A stretch of 64,000 bases of DNA from Idiomarina aquatica (GCF_003987185.1 NZ_PIPS01000001.1:682001-746000), one strand, 5' to 3'. Shown: positions 53,039-60,886, counted from the first letter of the stretch. Program-made: numbers and translations. The notes: generated by a model from the letters alone, not told the origin.

Positions 53039-53295
53039 ATGTCGCTCCGCGACGGCTATTTGTTGCTGCGCAACGGCTGTTTGCGATGAGCCTTCGGCCA
53101 TCGCGGCTTTTTTGCATTCGCTTCGCGAATGCAGGAAAACCATGCTTGACCATTGTTTTCTTTCTCACCCCAACAGCCGCAACGAGCGAAGCGATGTTGC
53201 CAACAGCCGCACCGCAGGTGCAAACAGCCGTCGCGCAGCGACATACAGCCACACCATCGATGAGCACATTGAGTAGGTCGCGCATTCTGCGCGAC
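53039..53295. repeat. Nested hairpin cluster with CGGCTGTT spacers
   Basis: The 405-base gap 52925-53329 has no gene. It holds the symporter-operon promoter region and this cluster. Short hairpins (GTCGCTCCGCGAC, TTGCTGCGCAA, GCGATGAGCC-TTC-GGCCATCGC, GCATTCGCTTCGCGAATGC, CAACGAGCGAAGCGATGTTG, CACCGCAGGTG, TCGCGCAGCGA) are separated by CGGCTGTT-like spacers on the left and AACAGCCG on the right. The outermost arms pair across about 210 bases (ATGTCGCT...GCGACGGC with GCCGTCGC...AGCGACAT). It ends with GTAGGTCGCGC-ATTCT-GCGCGAC at 53273-53295. Confidence 0.8.
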
Positions 53296-53329
53296 GATAC
53301 AAGCAGCGAAAACGACTCCGCGCCTAGCG

Positions 53330-56300
53330 TTATCGCGATGAGATGTACTTTAACAAAGCCTTCAGCGATGCCGGTTTAACCGGTTTGGGCAGGAAGTGCA
53401 GTTTTGCCTGTCTGGCTGCTTTTTTCACATTATCATCACGCATTGCCGTGACCAGCGCTCCCGGTAGGTTGTCCGTTTGCCAGATATGCCGCAGCTCGTG
53501 CACCAACGCCAAACCATTGCCCTCACCCAACTGATAATCGAGCAGCAGGCCGTCCACTGCCGGTTGCGCTTGTGCATAAGAAACCGCCTCCGCATAACTG
53601 CGGCAGGTAACCGCACGACATGCCCATTTTTCCAGCAATGCGCTGACTGCGTTTAAATTTTCCTGATCATCATCCACCACCAGTAACGTCAGCTCGGTGG
53701 TCGGTGTTTCATCGGCTTTATACTGAGGCTTATGCACCACCTGTGCCGCGTTGCCCAGGGGTACCGTCACCGAGAAACACGAGCCCTTGCCTTCGACCGA
53801 GGCGATCTGCAGTTCACAGCCGAGTTGTTCGCTCATCCGTTGTGCCACACTCAGGCCGAGACCAACGCCCTCAACGTTCTGATTCTGGATCCGGTAAAAC
53901 GCGTCAAAAACTTTGTTCTGTTGCTGTGCCGCTATGCCCGGACCGGTATCCCACACCGCAATCTGCAGGTAGTCACCGCGTTTGCGCACGCCCAGCAAGA
54001 CCTTACCCTTAGGTGTGTATTTAATCGCATTGGATAAAAAGTTCTGCACAATACGCCGTAAATACGTCGGATCGGTGTACACCGGACGATCGTTAAAAAA
54101 CGCCTTGAATTGCAATTGCCGCTGCTCGGCCAACACCGTGTATTCCTCAACCAACGGCGCTAAAATCGAGCTGAGCTGGACATGACGAAACTGTGGCTGC
54201 AGTGCGCCCTGATCCATTTTTGCGATCGACAGCAACGTCGACAGTAAGTGCTCCGTCGAGCCCAGAGCGGTGTCTAACTTGCCAACCAGGCCAAGGTTGC
54301 GCTCGGATAATTCCTTCTCGTCAATGGCCGACAAATACAGCCGGGCTGCGTTTAGTGGCTGCAAAATATCGTGGCTGGCCAGTGCTAAGAAGCGTGTTTT
54401 CGAGGCGTTAGCGGCTTCCGCTTCCGCTTTGGCTTTTTTCAGTTGCTCTTCGACCTCTCGACGGCGATCAATCTCCGCCGTCAGTTCCTGATTGATCTCA
54501 CGGATCTCCTGGGTACGGGTATCCACCCGCTGCTCCAGATCAATATTGGCATCTTCCAGCGCCTGCTGCGTTTCGACGTGTTCGGTGATGTCGGTAAAAC
54601 TGGTCACAAAACCACCGCTGGGCAACGGATTGCCCACCATCTCGATCACCCGGCCATCGGCGCGGCGGCGGATAAAGCGGTGCGGTGAGCCCATCTGCAT
54701 GTAACGTAAGCGCTTACTGACCAATTCATCAATATCGCCGGGGCCACACTCACCACGTTCTGCGTTGTAGCGGATCAAAGTCGCAATCGGCTGACCCGGC
54801 TTGACCATGCCCTCGGGGTAATCAAACAAATCCAGATAGCGGGCATTCCAGGCCACCAACTTAAGATCGTTGTCGACCACACTGATGCCCTGTGCCAGAT
54901 TCTCCAGCGAGCTGAACAAAATCGACTGCTGGGTCTGCAACGCCTGAGTGGTGTCATCAAAAAAGTGCACCACTTCTTCCAGGTTCAGTTGCTTGTCTCG
55001 TAGCGCAGCCTGGATCAGCGAGCGCGCGGTAGCTGAGCCCAATACCCCGGCAATGGCGCGTTCAACGTACTGGATCAGCGCCCGGTCAGCCACCGCTTCG
55101 GCCCGCAACGACTGACTCTCGTCCGGCGCCTGATAATAAGACATCAGTTGTTGAGCCCGCTCGGCGCCGAGGAAGGTTTTCAGCAGCAACATCATATCGG
55201 CGTTGGTGGCGTGATGATTTTTGTGCAGGTTATTATCCGGCAGTTCAGCGCGCGGTTTCACAAAGGCCGTCGCCTGAATGCGGTCGACCAGCCGCGGCTG
55301 CGCCATCATTGAGAAGGCGATATACGCAATCAGATTCATACTGAGCGAAATCACCGTCCCGCGCGTTATGATTTCAACGTCCGTGGCCGTCGCGGTCGAG
55401 TACAACGGCACCAGTACCGCAACCACCCAGCCGATGGATCCGGCAGCCAACCCGGCATAAACACCGCGGGCATGACCTTTGCGCCAGTACAGAGCGCCGA
55501 GCAAACTTGGCAGCAACTGCAACACCAATGAAAACGCCAACAGACCGATACTGACCAAGTCGGTGCGGGAGGCCCAGAAGTAGTAACACAAAAACGACAA
55601 CGCCATGGTCACGGCGATCGCCCAGCGGCGGAATTTCAGCAAGGTTCGGTCATACTCGCGGCGGCGTTCTTTTAACGGTAGCCGGGATTCCCGTTGCAGC
55701 AGGATCGGCATAATGACGTCGTTGGTTACCATGGTACTTAAGGTAACCGACGCGATGATCACCATCGCCGTTGCCGCCGAAATACCGCCGATAAAGACCA
55801 CCAACGACAACCATAACTGGTCCTGCAGCAAGGGTAACTGCAGCGAAAAGGTCGAGCCATCAGAGCCCGCCGGTAGAAAGTAAGTACCCGCTACCGCAAT
55901 CGGAACGATAGCAGCCGCGGTGACCGCCAGATACAGGGGAAAGCCCCAACGTGCCGTTTTTAAATGTTTAACATTAACGTTATCCACCACCGCAACATGA
56001 AACTGACGTGGCAGACAGAGAATGGCACCGGCGGCCATAAAGGTTTGTACGATAAACTCAAACTCGCCAAAGGCAGCCAGGCTCCATTGCGGCTTTTCCG
56101 GCGAACCGAAGGTCTGCACCATTTGGTACTGCGTGTCGGTGCTGATCAATTCCCAGGCGAAAATACCGGCAGCCACCAGCGCTGCGAGTTTTATCATTGA
56201 CTCCACCGCGATCGCCAGAATCATGCCGCTGCGGTATTCGGTCACCTCGACATGCCGGGTACCGAACAACATGGCAAACAGCGCCATCAGCGCCGCCGCA

Positions 56301-56779
56301 CCGAGCTCCTTCAGTGAAAACTCACTGACCACCGAATCGTTTTCGGTCAGCACCGAAAAGCTTAACCCTACGGCTTTCAATTGCAGCGCAATGTAGGGCA
56401 CGATGGCCAGCGCAGCGATGGTCGTAACGACAACCGCAAGCCGGCGTTTTTTGCCATAACGGGAAGAGATAAAGTCCGCAATCGAGGTGATGTTCTGCTG
56501 TTTACTGACCGACACCAGTTTTTCCAGTACCTTGATGCCGAATAAAAACAACAGAATGGGGCCAAGCAGGATCGGAAAAAACGCCCAGCCCTCATTGGCG
56601 GCGTTACCGACCGCGCCGTAATAGGTCCAGGAGGTGCAGTAGATGGCCAGTGACATGGCGTACACAAATGGCCGATGGCTGAGCCGATTGGCCCAGGAAT
56701 CTTTCTGGTCGCCCCAACTGGCAATGGTGAACAAAAACACCACATACAACAGCGAAGCCAGCACCAAAATCCATGTCAT
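53330..56779 (-). CDS. crbS: CrbS-like hybrid sensor kinase with N-terminal SSS transporter domain
   Basis: A 1149-residue protein: an N-terminal sodium:solute-symporter domain of about 13 helices (1-500), a linker, a PAS domain (about 610-720), coiled coil, HisKA with ALASHDILQPLNAARLYL (His about 803), an ATPase domain with WDTGPGIA and GVGLGLSVAQRM (about 910-1005) and a C-terminal receiver (about 1030-1149) with phospho-acceptor in DGLLLDYQLGEG. This is the layout of Vibrio CrbS and Pseudomonas MxtR, which with CrbR/ErdR turn on acs during acetate use. The N-terminal transporter fold may sense or carry the ligand. crbR lies upstream on the same strand across a 244-base repeat-filled gap. 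Confidence 0.88.
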   Translation of the reverse strand: MTWILVLASLLYVVFLFTIASWGDQKDSWANRLSHRPFVYAMSLAIYCTSWTYYGAVGNAANEGWAFFPILLGPILLFLFGIKVLEKLVSVSKQQNITSIADFISSRYGKKRRLAVVVTTIAALAIVPYIALQLKAVGLSFSVLTENDSVVSEFSLKELGAAALMALFAMLFGTRHVEVTEYRSGMILAIAVESMIKLAALVAAGIFAWELISTDTQYQMVQTFGSPEKPQWSLAAFGEFEFIVQTFMAAGAILCLPRQFHVAVVDNVNVKHLKTARWGFPLYLAVTAAAIVPIAVAGTYFLPAGSDGSTFSLQLPLLQDQLWLSLVVFIGGISAATAMVIIASVTLSTMVTNDVIMPILLQRESRLPLKERRREYDRTLLKFRRWAIAVTMALSFLCYYFWASRTDLVSIGLLAFSLVLQLLPSLLGALYWRKGHARGVYAGLAAGSIGWVVAVLVPLYSTATATDVEIITRGTVISLSMNLIAYIAFSMMAQPRLVDRIQATAFVKPRAELPDNNLHKNHHATNADMMLLLKTFLGAERAQQLMSYYQAPDESQSLRAEAVADRALIQYVERAIAGVLGSATARSLIQAALRDKQLNLEEVVHFFDDTTQALQTQQSILFSSLENLAQGISVVDNDLKLVAWNARYLDLFDYPEGMVKPGQPIATLIRYNAERGECGPGDIDELVSKRLRYMQMGSPHRFIRRRADGRVIEMVGNPLPSGGFVTSFTDITEHVETQQALEDANIDLEQRVDTRTQEIREINQELTAEIDRRREVEEQLKKAKAEAEAANASKTRFLALASHDILQPLNAARLYLSAIDEKELSERNLGLVGKLDTALGSTEHLLSTLLSIAKMDQGALQPQFRHVQLSSILAPLVEEYTVLAEQRQLQFKAFFNDRPVYTDPTYLRRIVQNFLSNAIKYTPKGKVLLGVRKRGDYLQIAVWDTGPGIAAQQQNKVFDAFYRIQNQNVEGVGLGLSVAQRMSEQLGCELQIASVEGKGSCFSVTVPLGNAAQVVHKPQYKADETPTTELTLLVVDDDQENLNAVSALLEKWACRAVTCRSYAEAVSYAQAQPAVDGLLLDYQLGEGNGLALVHELRHIWQTDNLPGALVTAMRDDNVKKAARQAKLHFLPKPVKPASLKALLKYISSR

Positions 56780-56800
56780 TGTTTACATTCTCTGTTGGTT

Positions 56801-56990
56801 GAAACCTTTAAACCTTTCACCGCAGAGGGCACAGAGCGCGCGGAGGTTTTTATTGTAAAACCACCAGCCCCTCTCATGATATCAACAGCGGTGGTGACAA
56901 CAGGCACACTGCGCCAACTCAACAAAAAACCCACCCATTGGGTTTTCCATTAAAAATCTTTTCTCTGCGGTTCTCCGCGCCCTCTGCGGT
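56801..56990. repeat. 172-bp intergenic repeat, copy 2, with AAACCTTT lead
   Basis: 56819-56990 matches 12642-12816 over nearly its whole length, including the inverted CCGCAGAG/CTCTGCGG ends and the inner CCCATTGGGTTTTCCATTAAA. A two-copy AAACCTTT tract at 56801-56818 corresponds to the AACCCTTT array before copy 1. It separates crbR from crbS. Confidence 0.8.
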
Positions 56991-57004
56991 AAAAAAAGCT
57001 CCCC

Positions 57005-57027
57005 GTCGTGCCGAGGGCACGACTTAC
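57005..57027. repeat. REP-like hairpin overlapping the crbR stop codon
   Basis: On the minus strand, GTAA is followed by GTCGTGCC-CTC-GGCACGAC. The TAA of GTAA is the crbR stop (57024-57026). The stem is identical to the hairpin at 25072-25090. Confidence 0.8.
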
Positions 57028-57656
57028 AACTGCAGGCGTTCAGCGACGAGTACTGCCTGGGTACGGCTGTATACCCCGAGTTTACGGAAGATGGCGGTGA
57101 TGTGTGCTTTCACCGTGGCTTCGGTAATATTCAACTGGTAGGCAATTTGTTTGTTCAACAGCCCTTCGTGCAAGAAATGCAAAACCCGGTATTGCTGCGG
57201 CGTCAGTTCCGACACCTTACGCGCCAGTTCCTGATCCTCATCGGTAATGCCATCCAGACGACCACGGGTTTCTTCCGGCACCCAGGTATCGCCCTGTAAA
57301 ATGGTGTCGATCGCTTCGGCAATTTTTGCCGATGACAGCGATTTAGGGATAAATCCCAACGCCCCAAAGCCAATGCATTTGGCAACAATTGATGCGTCTT
57401 CCGAGCCCGAGATGATCGCCACCGGTAACAACGGAAAGTCTTCCCGTACCCGAATCAAACCGTACAGATCACCGCTGCCGGGCATATGCAGGTCCAGCAA
57501 CAACAAGTCGACATCGTCATCCTCGTTCAGCGCCGCCAGCGTCGAGTCCAAATCCTCAGCCTCGCGCAGCGTCAGTTCCTCAAAATGATTCCCCAGCGCT
57601 CCCTGCAGCGCTTCGCGAAACAACGGATGGTCATCCGCGATCAAAAATTTAGCCAT
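57024..57656 (-). CDS. crbR: CrbR-like LuxR-family response regulator
   Basis: A 210-residue regulator: receiver domain (1-120) with DDHPLFREAL at the acidic pocket and phospho-acceptor Asp in LLLLDLHMPGSGD (about 57), then a LuxR-type helix-turn-helix (about 145-210) with LTPQQYRVLHFLHEGLLNKQIAYQLNITEATVKAHITAIFRKL. It pairs with the CrbS hybrid kinase downstream on the same strand. By analogy with Vibrio and Pseudomonas it activates acs and the symporter genes; a shared candidate site is present before both. Confidence 0.88.
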   Translation of the reverse strand: MAKFLIADDHPLFREALQGALGNHFEELTLREAEDLDSTLAALNEDDDVDLLLLDLHMPGSGDLYGLIRVREDFPLLPVAIISGSEDASIVAKCIGFGALGFIPKSLSSAKIAEAIDTILQGDTWVPEETRGRLDGITDEDQELARKVSELTPQQYRVLHFLHEGLLNKQIAYQLNITEATVKAHITAIFRKLGVYSRTQAVLVAERLQL

Positions 57657-57746
57657 AATTATTCTTATACTCGGTTCGTTAGCTATAAGCTACCCAACTT
57701 AAGCCGCTCACGCAAGCCAACGACGGGGAGTCAGGCCGTAAAGTGA

Positions 57747-57801
57747 GTAGCTTGCGCCTTTGGCGCAAGTCACCGGCAACCGTGACAAGCCGGGGCTTGT
57801 T
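57747..57801. repeat. REP-like unit GTAG-CTTGCGCC-TTT-GGCGCAAG, left of hipBA
   Basis: GTAG at 57747-57750 and a perfect eight-base stem at 57751-57769, followed by CCGGCAACCGTGACAAGC and a second small hairpin GACAAGCCGGGGCTTGT. The same unit, in the same direction, lies at 59399-59450 beyond hipB. Confidence 0.82.
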
Positions 57802-57807
57802 AGAACA

Positions 57808-59010
57808 TCATGAATCCAGTGTAGGGATAACACCGTGCAGTCGCTCGATGTCGCCTTCGGTGACTCCGCAGTCCCGAAAATGTGTTTGCCATCCTTCGAC
57901 GAGGTCGCTGATGTCATGAATGATTGCCTGGGCTTTGCGCTGACTTAAGCCAAAACGTTTTGCCTGTGACAATAAATTGGAACGGTTTGCTAAACGCCCG
58001 TCATCACCTAGGCCTAAAGCGTGTAATTTGCTGTTATTAACCGGCAAGACGTCGTATGCCGGTGATAATTGCCAGCCTCGTTCTTTTAAGTTCCAAAGCA
58101 TGGCATGGTTTCGTCCATGATCATCGGTGTTGCCGACAAAGGCATTAAACACCATCCGTTTGAACAGTTCTTCGGCATCTTCGGCACGTACGCTATAACG
58201 ACGCAAATACTCGGCCAGAGCGCCGTAGGTGTACCATTGAGAAACGGCTGATTCACTCACGTGTCCCTGTAAAAGTAGTGAGTTAGCGCTAATAAGGTGA
58301 TGCGTCACCATACAGTCGTTACGATCGAACCGCTTTACCAACAATAAGTCTTCTGCTCCGCGGACCAATTCAGTATTAGCGACATTGACGCCATCGATTT
58401 TCGCCAACAAACGCATGGTTGCAAACTCCGCCCGACACACATTAAACAGATCGTCAGCGCGGTTAAATTTCACCAAATACATCTGATTATTATGCGTCAA
58501 CACGGTTTTCGGACGCGCGCCACCCATTGAATCGCCGTACTGGAACGCCTTTTTTACTTCAACCGAAACCGACTCAGACGCAAGGATTTTATTTTTTCCA
58601 TCAATCAACAAATCCAGATCGTTAAGCGCGTTTCTATTGAGTGGCGTTTTGGTTTTGCTGCGCGATAGACTGAAGCTGATCGCGCCGACGCCCATAGACG
58701 CTCCCGCGATGAGAAACTCAAGTTCATTTTGCGGTTTTGTCTTGCGCAGCTGCAAAATAAGCTTACGTCCCCATGCATCAGCGCCTGCATCTTTCAATAC
58801 GCCAAATAGCCCTTTGTTTAATCGCGTTGAAAAGACATCCTCGGTCAAAGGTAAATGGATGGGATCCAGAGCAAAAGCGTCTTGTCTTGCCAGGTAAGAT
58901 TTACCGTATCTAAAACGTCCTAATTCATGTTTGGCATCGTAGCGTATCGCACCACAAATCACCGGTTCTGCTTCCAACCCTTCGATAAAGACATAAGCCT
59001 CAGAAATCAT
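57808..59010 (-). CDS. hipA: HipA-like serine/threonine kinase toxin
   Basis: A 400-residue HipA-family protein. The N-terminal part (1-110) differs from E. coli HipA. Kinase features follow: SMGGARPKTVL (about 162-172), YLVKF with the ATP-binding Lys, LLVKRFDRN, the catalytic loop NAFVGNTDDHGRNHAMLW (about 298) and metal-binding LSPAYDVLPV (about 323). HipA kinases phosphorylate tRNA synthetases or related targets and cause growth arrest. ATG at 59010 is chosen for AGGA upstream; an ATG at 59022 has no proper spacing. It overlaps the antitoxin gene by 11 bases. Confidence 0.88.
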   Translation of the reverse strand: MISEAYVFIEGLEAEPVICGAIRYDAKHELGRFRYGKSYLARQDAFALDPIHLPLTEDVFSTRLNKGLFGVLKDAGADAWGRKLILQLRKTKPQNELEFLIAGASMGVGAISFSLSRSKTKTPLNRNALNDLDLLIDGKNKILASESVSVEVKKAFQYGDSMGGARPKTVLTHNNQMYLVKFNRADDLFNVCRAEFATMRLLAKIDGVNVANTELVRGAEDLLLVKRFDRNDCMVTHHLISANSLLLQGHVSESAVSQWYTYGALAEYLRRYSVRAEDAEELFKRMVFNAFVGNTDDHGRNHAMLWNLKERGWQLSPAYDVLPVNNSKLHALGLGDDGRLANRSNLLSQAKRFGLSQRKAQAIIHDISDLVEGWQTHFRDCGVTEGDIERLHGVIPTLDS

Positions 59011-59287
59011 TAGAAAAATCATCCTCAGGTTTGCGTTTCTTACGAACCGGAGCCGTTGCTAAACGGGCGCTCTGTTCATCAGTTACCGCGATATAGTCAT
59101 CCAAAAGGCCCAGCAATTCCAATGCCGTGAACAGCGTTTCAGCGCTAACCGGTTGACCATTTTCAAGTCGCGATAACGTCGCCACGCCACAACCGACCCG
59201 CTGAGCAAAATCCGCTTGTGCCATCGATTTAGACCGCGTTCGTTTGATCACCCCACCCAATGACACCAAAAAATCATCGACCTTCAT
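59000..59287 (-). CDS. hipB: HipB-like antitoxin (Xre-type DNA-binding protein)
   Basis: A 95-residue protein with a lambda-repressor-like helix-turn-helix at about 20-65 (MAQADFAQRVGCGVATLSRLENGQPVSAETLFTALELL) and a charged, probably flexible C-terminal tail (RKKRKPEDDFSNDF). It is first in the operon and is expected to bind HipA and repress its own promoter, where a palindromic site is visible. Confidence 0.88.
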   Translation of the reverse strand: MKVDDFLVSLGGVIKRTRSKSMAQADFAQRVGCGVATLSRLENGQPVSAETLFTALELLGLLDDYIAVTDEQSARLATAPVRKKRKPEDDFSNDF

Positions 59288-59297
59288 AAATACTCAA

Positions 59298-59328
59298 ATT
59301 TGATTAATAAACGTATTACGTATCAAAT
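59298..59328. promoter_or_regulatory. Candidate HipB operator palindrome
   Basis: ATTTGAT and ATCAAAT arms enclose an inner dyad ACGTATTACGT at 59311-59321, 11 to 41 bases before the hipB start. The AT-rich surroundings would hold the promoter. Position and symmetry fit autoregulation; binding is inferred. Confidence 0.5.
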
Positions 59329-59379
59329 ATAGTAAGCTAATCCGATATTTCAAGTAAAAATCACCTTACAACCTTGGCC

Positions 59380-59455
59380 GTAGCTTGCGCCTTTGGTGGT
59401 AGCTTGCGCCTTTGGCGCAAGGGGGCGGCAGCCGTGACAAGCAGGCTTTACAGGC
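59380..59455. repeat. Two REP-like units right of hipBA
   Basis: A truncated unit GTAGCTTGCGCCTTTGG runs directly into a full one, GTAG plus CTTGCGCC-TTT-GGCGCAAG (59399-59421), then GGCAGCCGTGACAAGCAGGC, matching the tail of the 57.75-kb copy. Both are in the same direction as that copy. Confidence 0.82.
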
Positions 59456-59507
59456 TCTGTTGCACCCGCGGCAGGGGGACGCTACAAGCCCACACGGATG
59501 ATGAGAT

Positions 59508-59585
59508 GAACACCTCTTGTTGTTTTCGGCGTCAATGCGCCACTATTGGAGTTGATAAATCAATAGAGAAAAACAAGAGGTGTTC
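59508..59585 (+). promoter_or_regulatory. Leader hairpin sequestering the transposase ribosome site
   Basis: GAACACCTCTTGTTGTTTT (59508-59526) can pair with AAAAACAAGAGGTGTTC (59569-59585), which contains the AAGAGG ribosome site two to thirteen bases before the transposase ATG at 59588. Read-through RNA from outside would fold and hide the start. The left arm is also the left inverted repeat of the element. Confidence 0.65.
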
Positions 59586-59587
59586 AA

Positions 59588-60479
59588 ATGAACGTTACAT
59601 TAATTGGCATCGATTTGGCAAAGTCTATTTTTCAGGTGTGTGGGGTTAATCAGGCTGGCAAGCCCGTGTTTAACCGACAGGTACGCCGTAAAAGGTTACT
59701 TGAGCTGCTTATGCAATATCCCGATGCAACTATCGCTATGGAGGCGTGCAGCGGCTCTAACTTCTGGGGAAGAGAACTTAACAAGCTCGGTTTCACCGTG
59801 CGGCTTATTCCTCCTCAGCACGTTAAACCGTTCGTAAAGGGGAATAAAAACGATAGAAACGATGCTTTTGCGATAACTGAAGCGGCCTGCCGACCGAATA
59901 TGCGATTTGTGGCGCCAAGGACGCTTGAGCAGACAGATGTGCTGGTGCTGCATAAAGTGCTCGAACGCAAAATCCAATCCCGGACAGCCTTAATCAATCA
60001 GATACGAGGCTTACTGAATGAATACGGTATCGTGGTGGCCCCCGGGAAACAACGATTGTTGAGAGCGCTGCCAGAGCTACTCGAAGAGCCTGAAAACGGA
60101 CTTACTGTAGCTGTCAGAGAGTTATTAGCCACATTGCTGACAGAATGGCAGGCAGCTAACGAACAAATAAGCTCCTATGAAAAAGAAATAAACCGATTAG
60201 CTCACAAATCCGAGCCTGCCAGTCGGTTGATGGAGGTTAAAGGCGTGGCAGAGAAAATAGCAACGGCCACCGTTGGTTTCGCGGGTAACGGGCATGCATT
60301 TAAGAGTGGCCGTCATTTTGCTGCAAATCTGGGCTTAATTCCCAAAGAGCACTCAAGCGGCGGTAAGAAGCATTATAGAGCGCCGGGGAAAGCACAAAGC
60401 TGCCGTTGCCGTCGCCAATAAAATGGCTCGTATTCTATGGTCTATGCTCTACCACAAAACGCAATATCAAGCGGGTTAG
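59588..60479 (+). pseudogene. IS110-family DEDD transposase, internally deleted
   Basis: The frame from 59588 encodes the RuvC-like domain: Asp in GIDLAKSIFQV (about 9), Glu in AMEACSGSNFWG (about 56), and paired Asp in GNKNDRNDAFAI, all catalytic positions present. It also has the C-terminal helix-hairpin region MEVKGVAEKIATATVGF and the PKEHSSGGKKHY segment with the Ser expected in the second active site. After HYRAPGKAQ the frame ends at 60421, whereas KAAVAVANKMARILWSMLYH, the usual C-terminal stretch, continues in another frame to 60479. About 50-70 residues are missing between, so a deletion with frameshift has inactivated the gene. Confidence 0.8.
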
Positions 60480-60736
60480 TTCAATATAGATAAAGGCAAG
60501 TTCACTCCATATAAAAAGCGGTAAGTAATGAGTTAACAGGTTAAACCGGCCCTTGTGAATGCTGGCGAGCACACGGAATATTCATTCCGAACGGACGATA
60601 AGCAACAAGGGCGCGGTTCTCATTAGGGCCAGAGCAACTAATTATGCTCAACAACAAAGGCCGGATATACGTACGCAGTTTTTCCTGATTAACTTTTATA
60701 CTTCACCGGCACAACTGGACTTGCACAACAAGAGGT
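60480..60736 (+). ncRNA. Candidate bridge/seek RNA region of the IS1111-like element
   Basis: Non-coding DNA between the transposase and the right inverted repeat, where IS1111-group elements encode their target-guiding RNA. A long stem GCCCTTGT (60549-60556) with ACAAGGGC (60605-60612) encloses an inner hairpin CGGAAT-ATTC-ATTCCG (60574-60589). Structure is by eye; no promoter was identified. The larger gap 60480-60882 otherwise holds only REP-like units near its right end. Confidence 0.35.
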
Positions 60737-60806
60737 CTACATATATGTGCTCGTGGCGGTTCCTGGTCAACCCCCCTCGAGCTCTGACAGAAGCAGGCTT
60801 GCTTTG

Positions 60807-60886
60807 CGGCTCCCTTGCGCCAAAGCCGCAAGCTACGGCCAAGGCGCAAGCGGCAGCGCACGAGGCGTGCCGGAGGCACGCGCTAC
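60807..60886. repeat. REP-like units downstream of acs, one supplying its stop codon
   Basis: On the minus strand GTAG plus CGCGTGCC-TCC-GGCACGC starts in the acs stop (TAG at 60883-60885), followed by GCTTGCGCCTTGGCC and GTAG plus CTTGCGGC-TTT-GGCGCAAG, then GAGCCGCAAAGCAAGC. The second unit resembles those around hipBA but points the other way. Confidence 0.8.

Larger units (their letters stand above)
59512..60736 (+). mobile_element. IS110-family (IS1111-like) insertion sequence, decayed
   Basis: About 1.2 kb bounded by a perfect 12-bp subterminal inverted repeat, ACCTCTTGTTGT at 59512-59523 and ACAACAAGAGGT at 60725-60736. It carries a DEDD transposase gene and about 250 non-coding bases at the 3' side, the arrangement of the IS1111 group. 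True ends probably lie a few bases outside the repeats, as these elements do not end in them and make no target duplication. REP-like units lie on both sides (59399 and 60815), and IS110-family elements are known to favour such targets. Confidence 0.75.

Noticed and set aside
53092-53130. Rho-independent terminator GCGATGAGCC-TTC-GGCCATCGC followed by GGCTTTTTTG
   Set aside because: The T-run suits plus-strand transcription, but no plus-strand gene precedes it; better explained as part of the hairpin cluster.
53039-53295. Spaced repeats resembling a CRISPR array
   Set aside because: Repeats are short, inverted between halves, and the intervening pieces are themselves palindromes rather than unique spacers of constant length; no cas genes.
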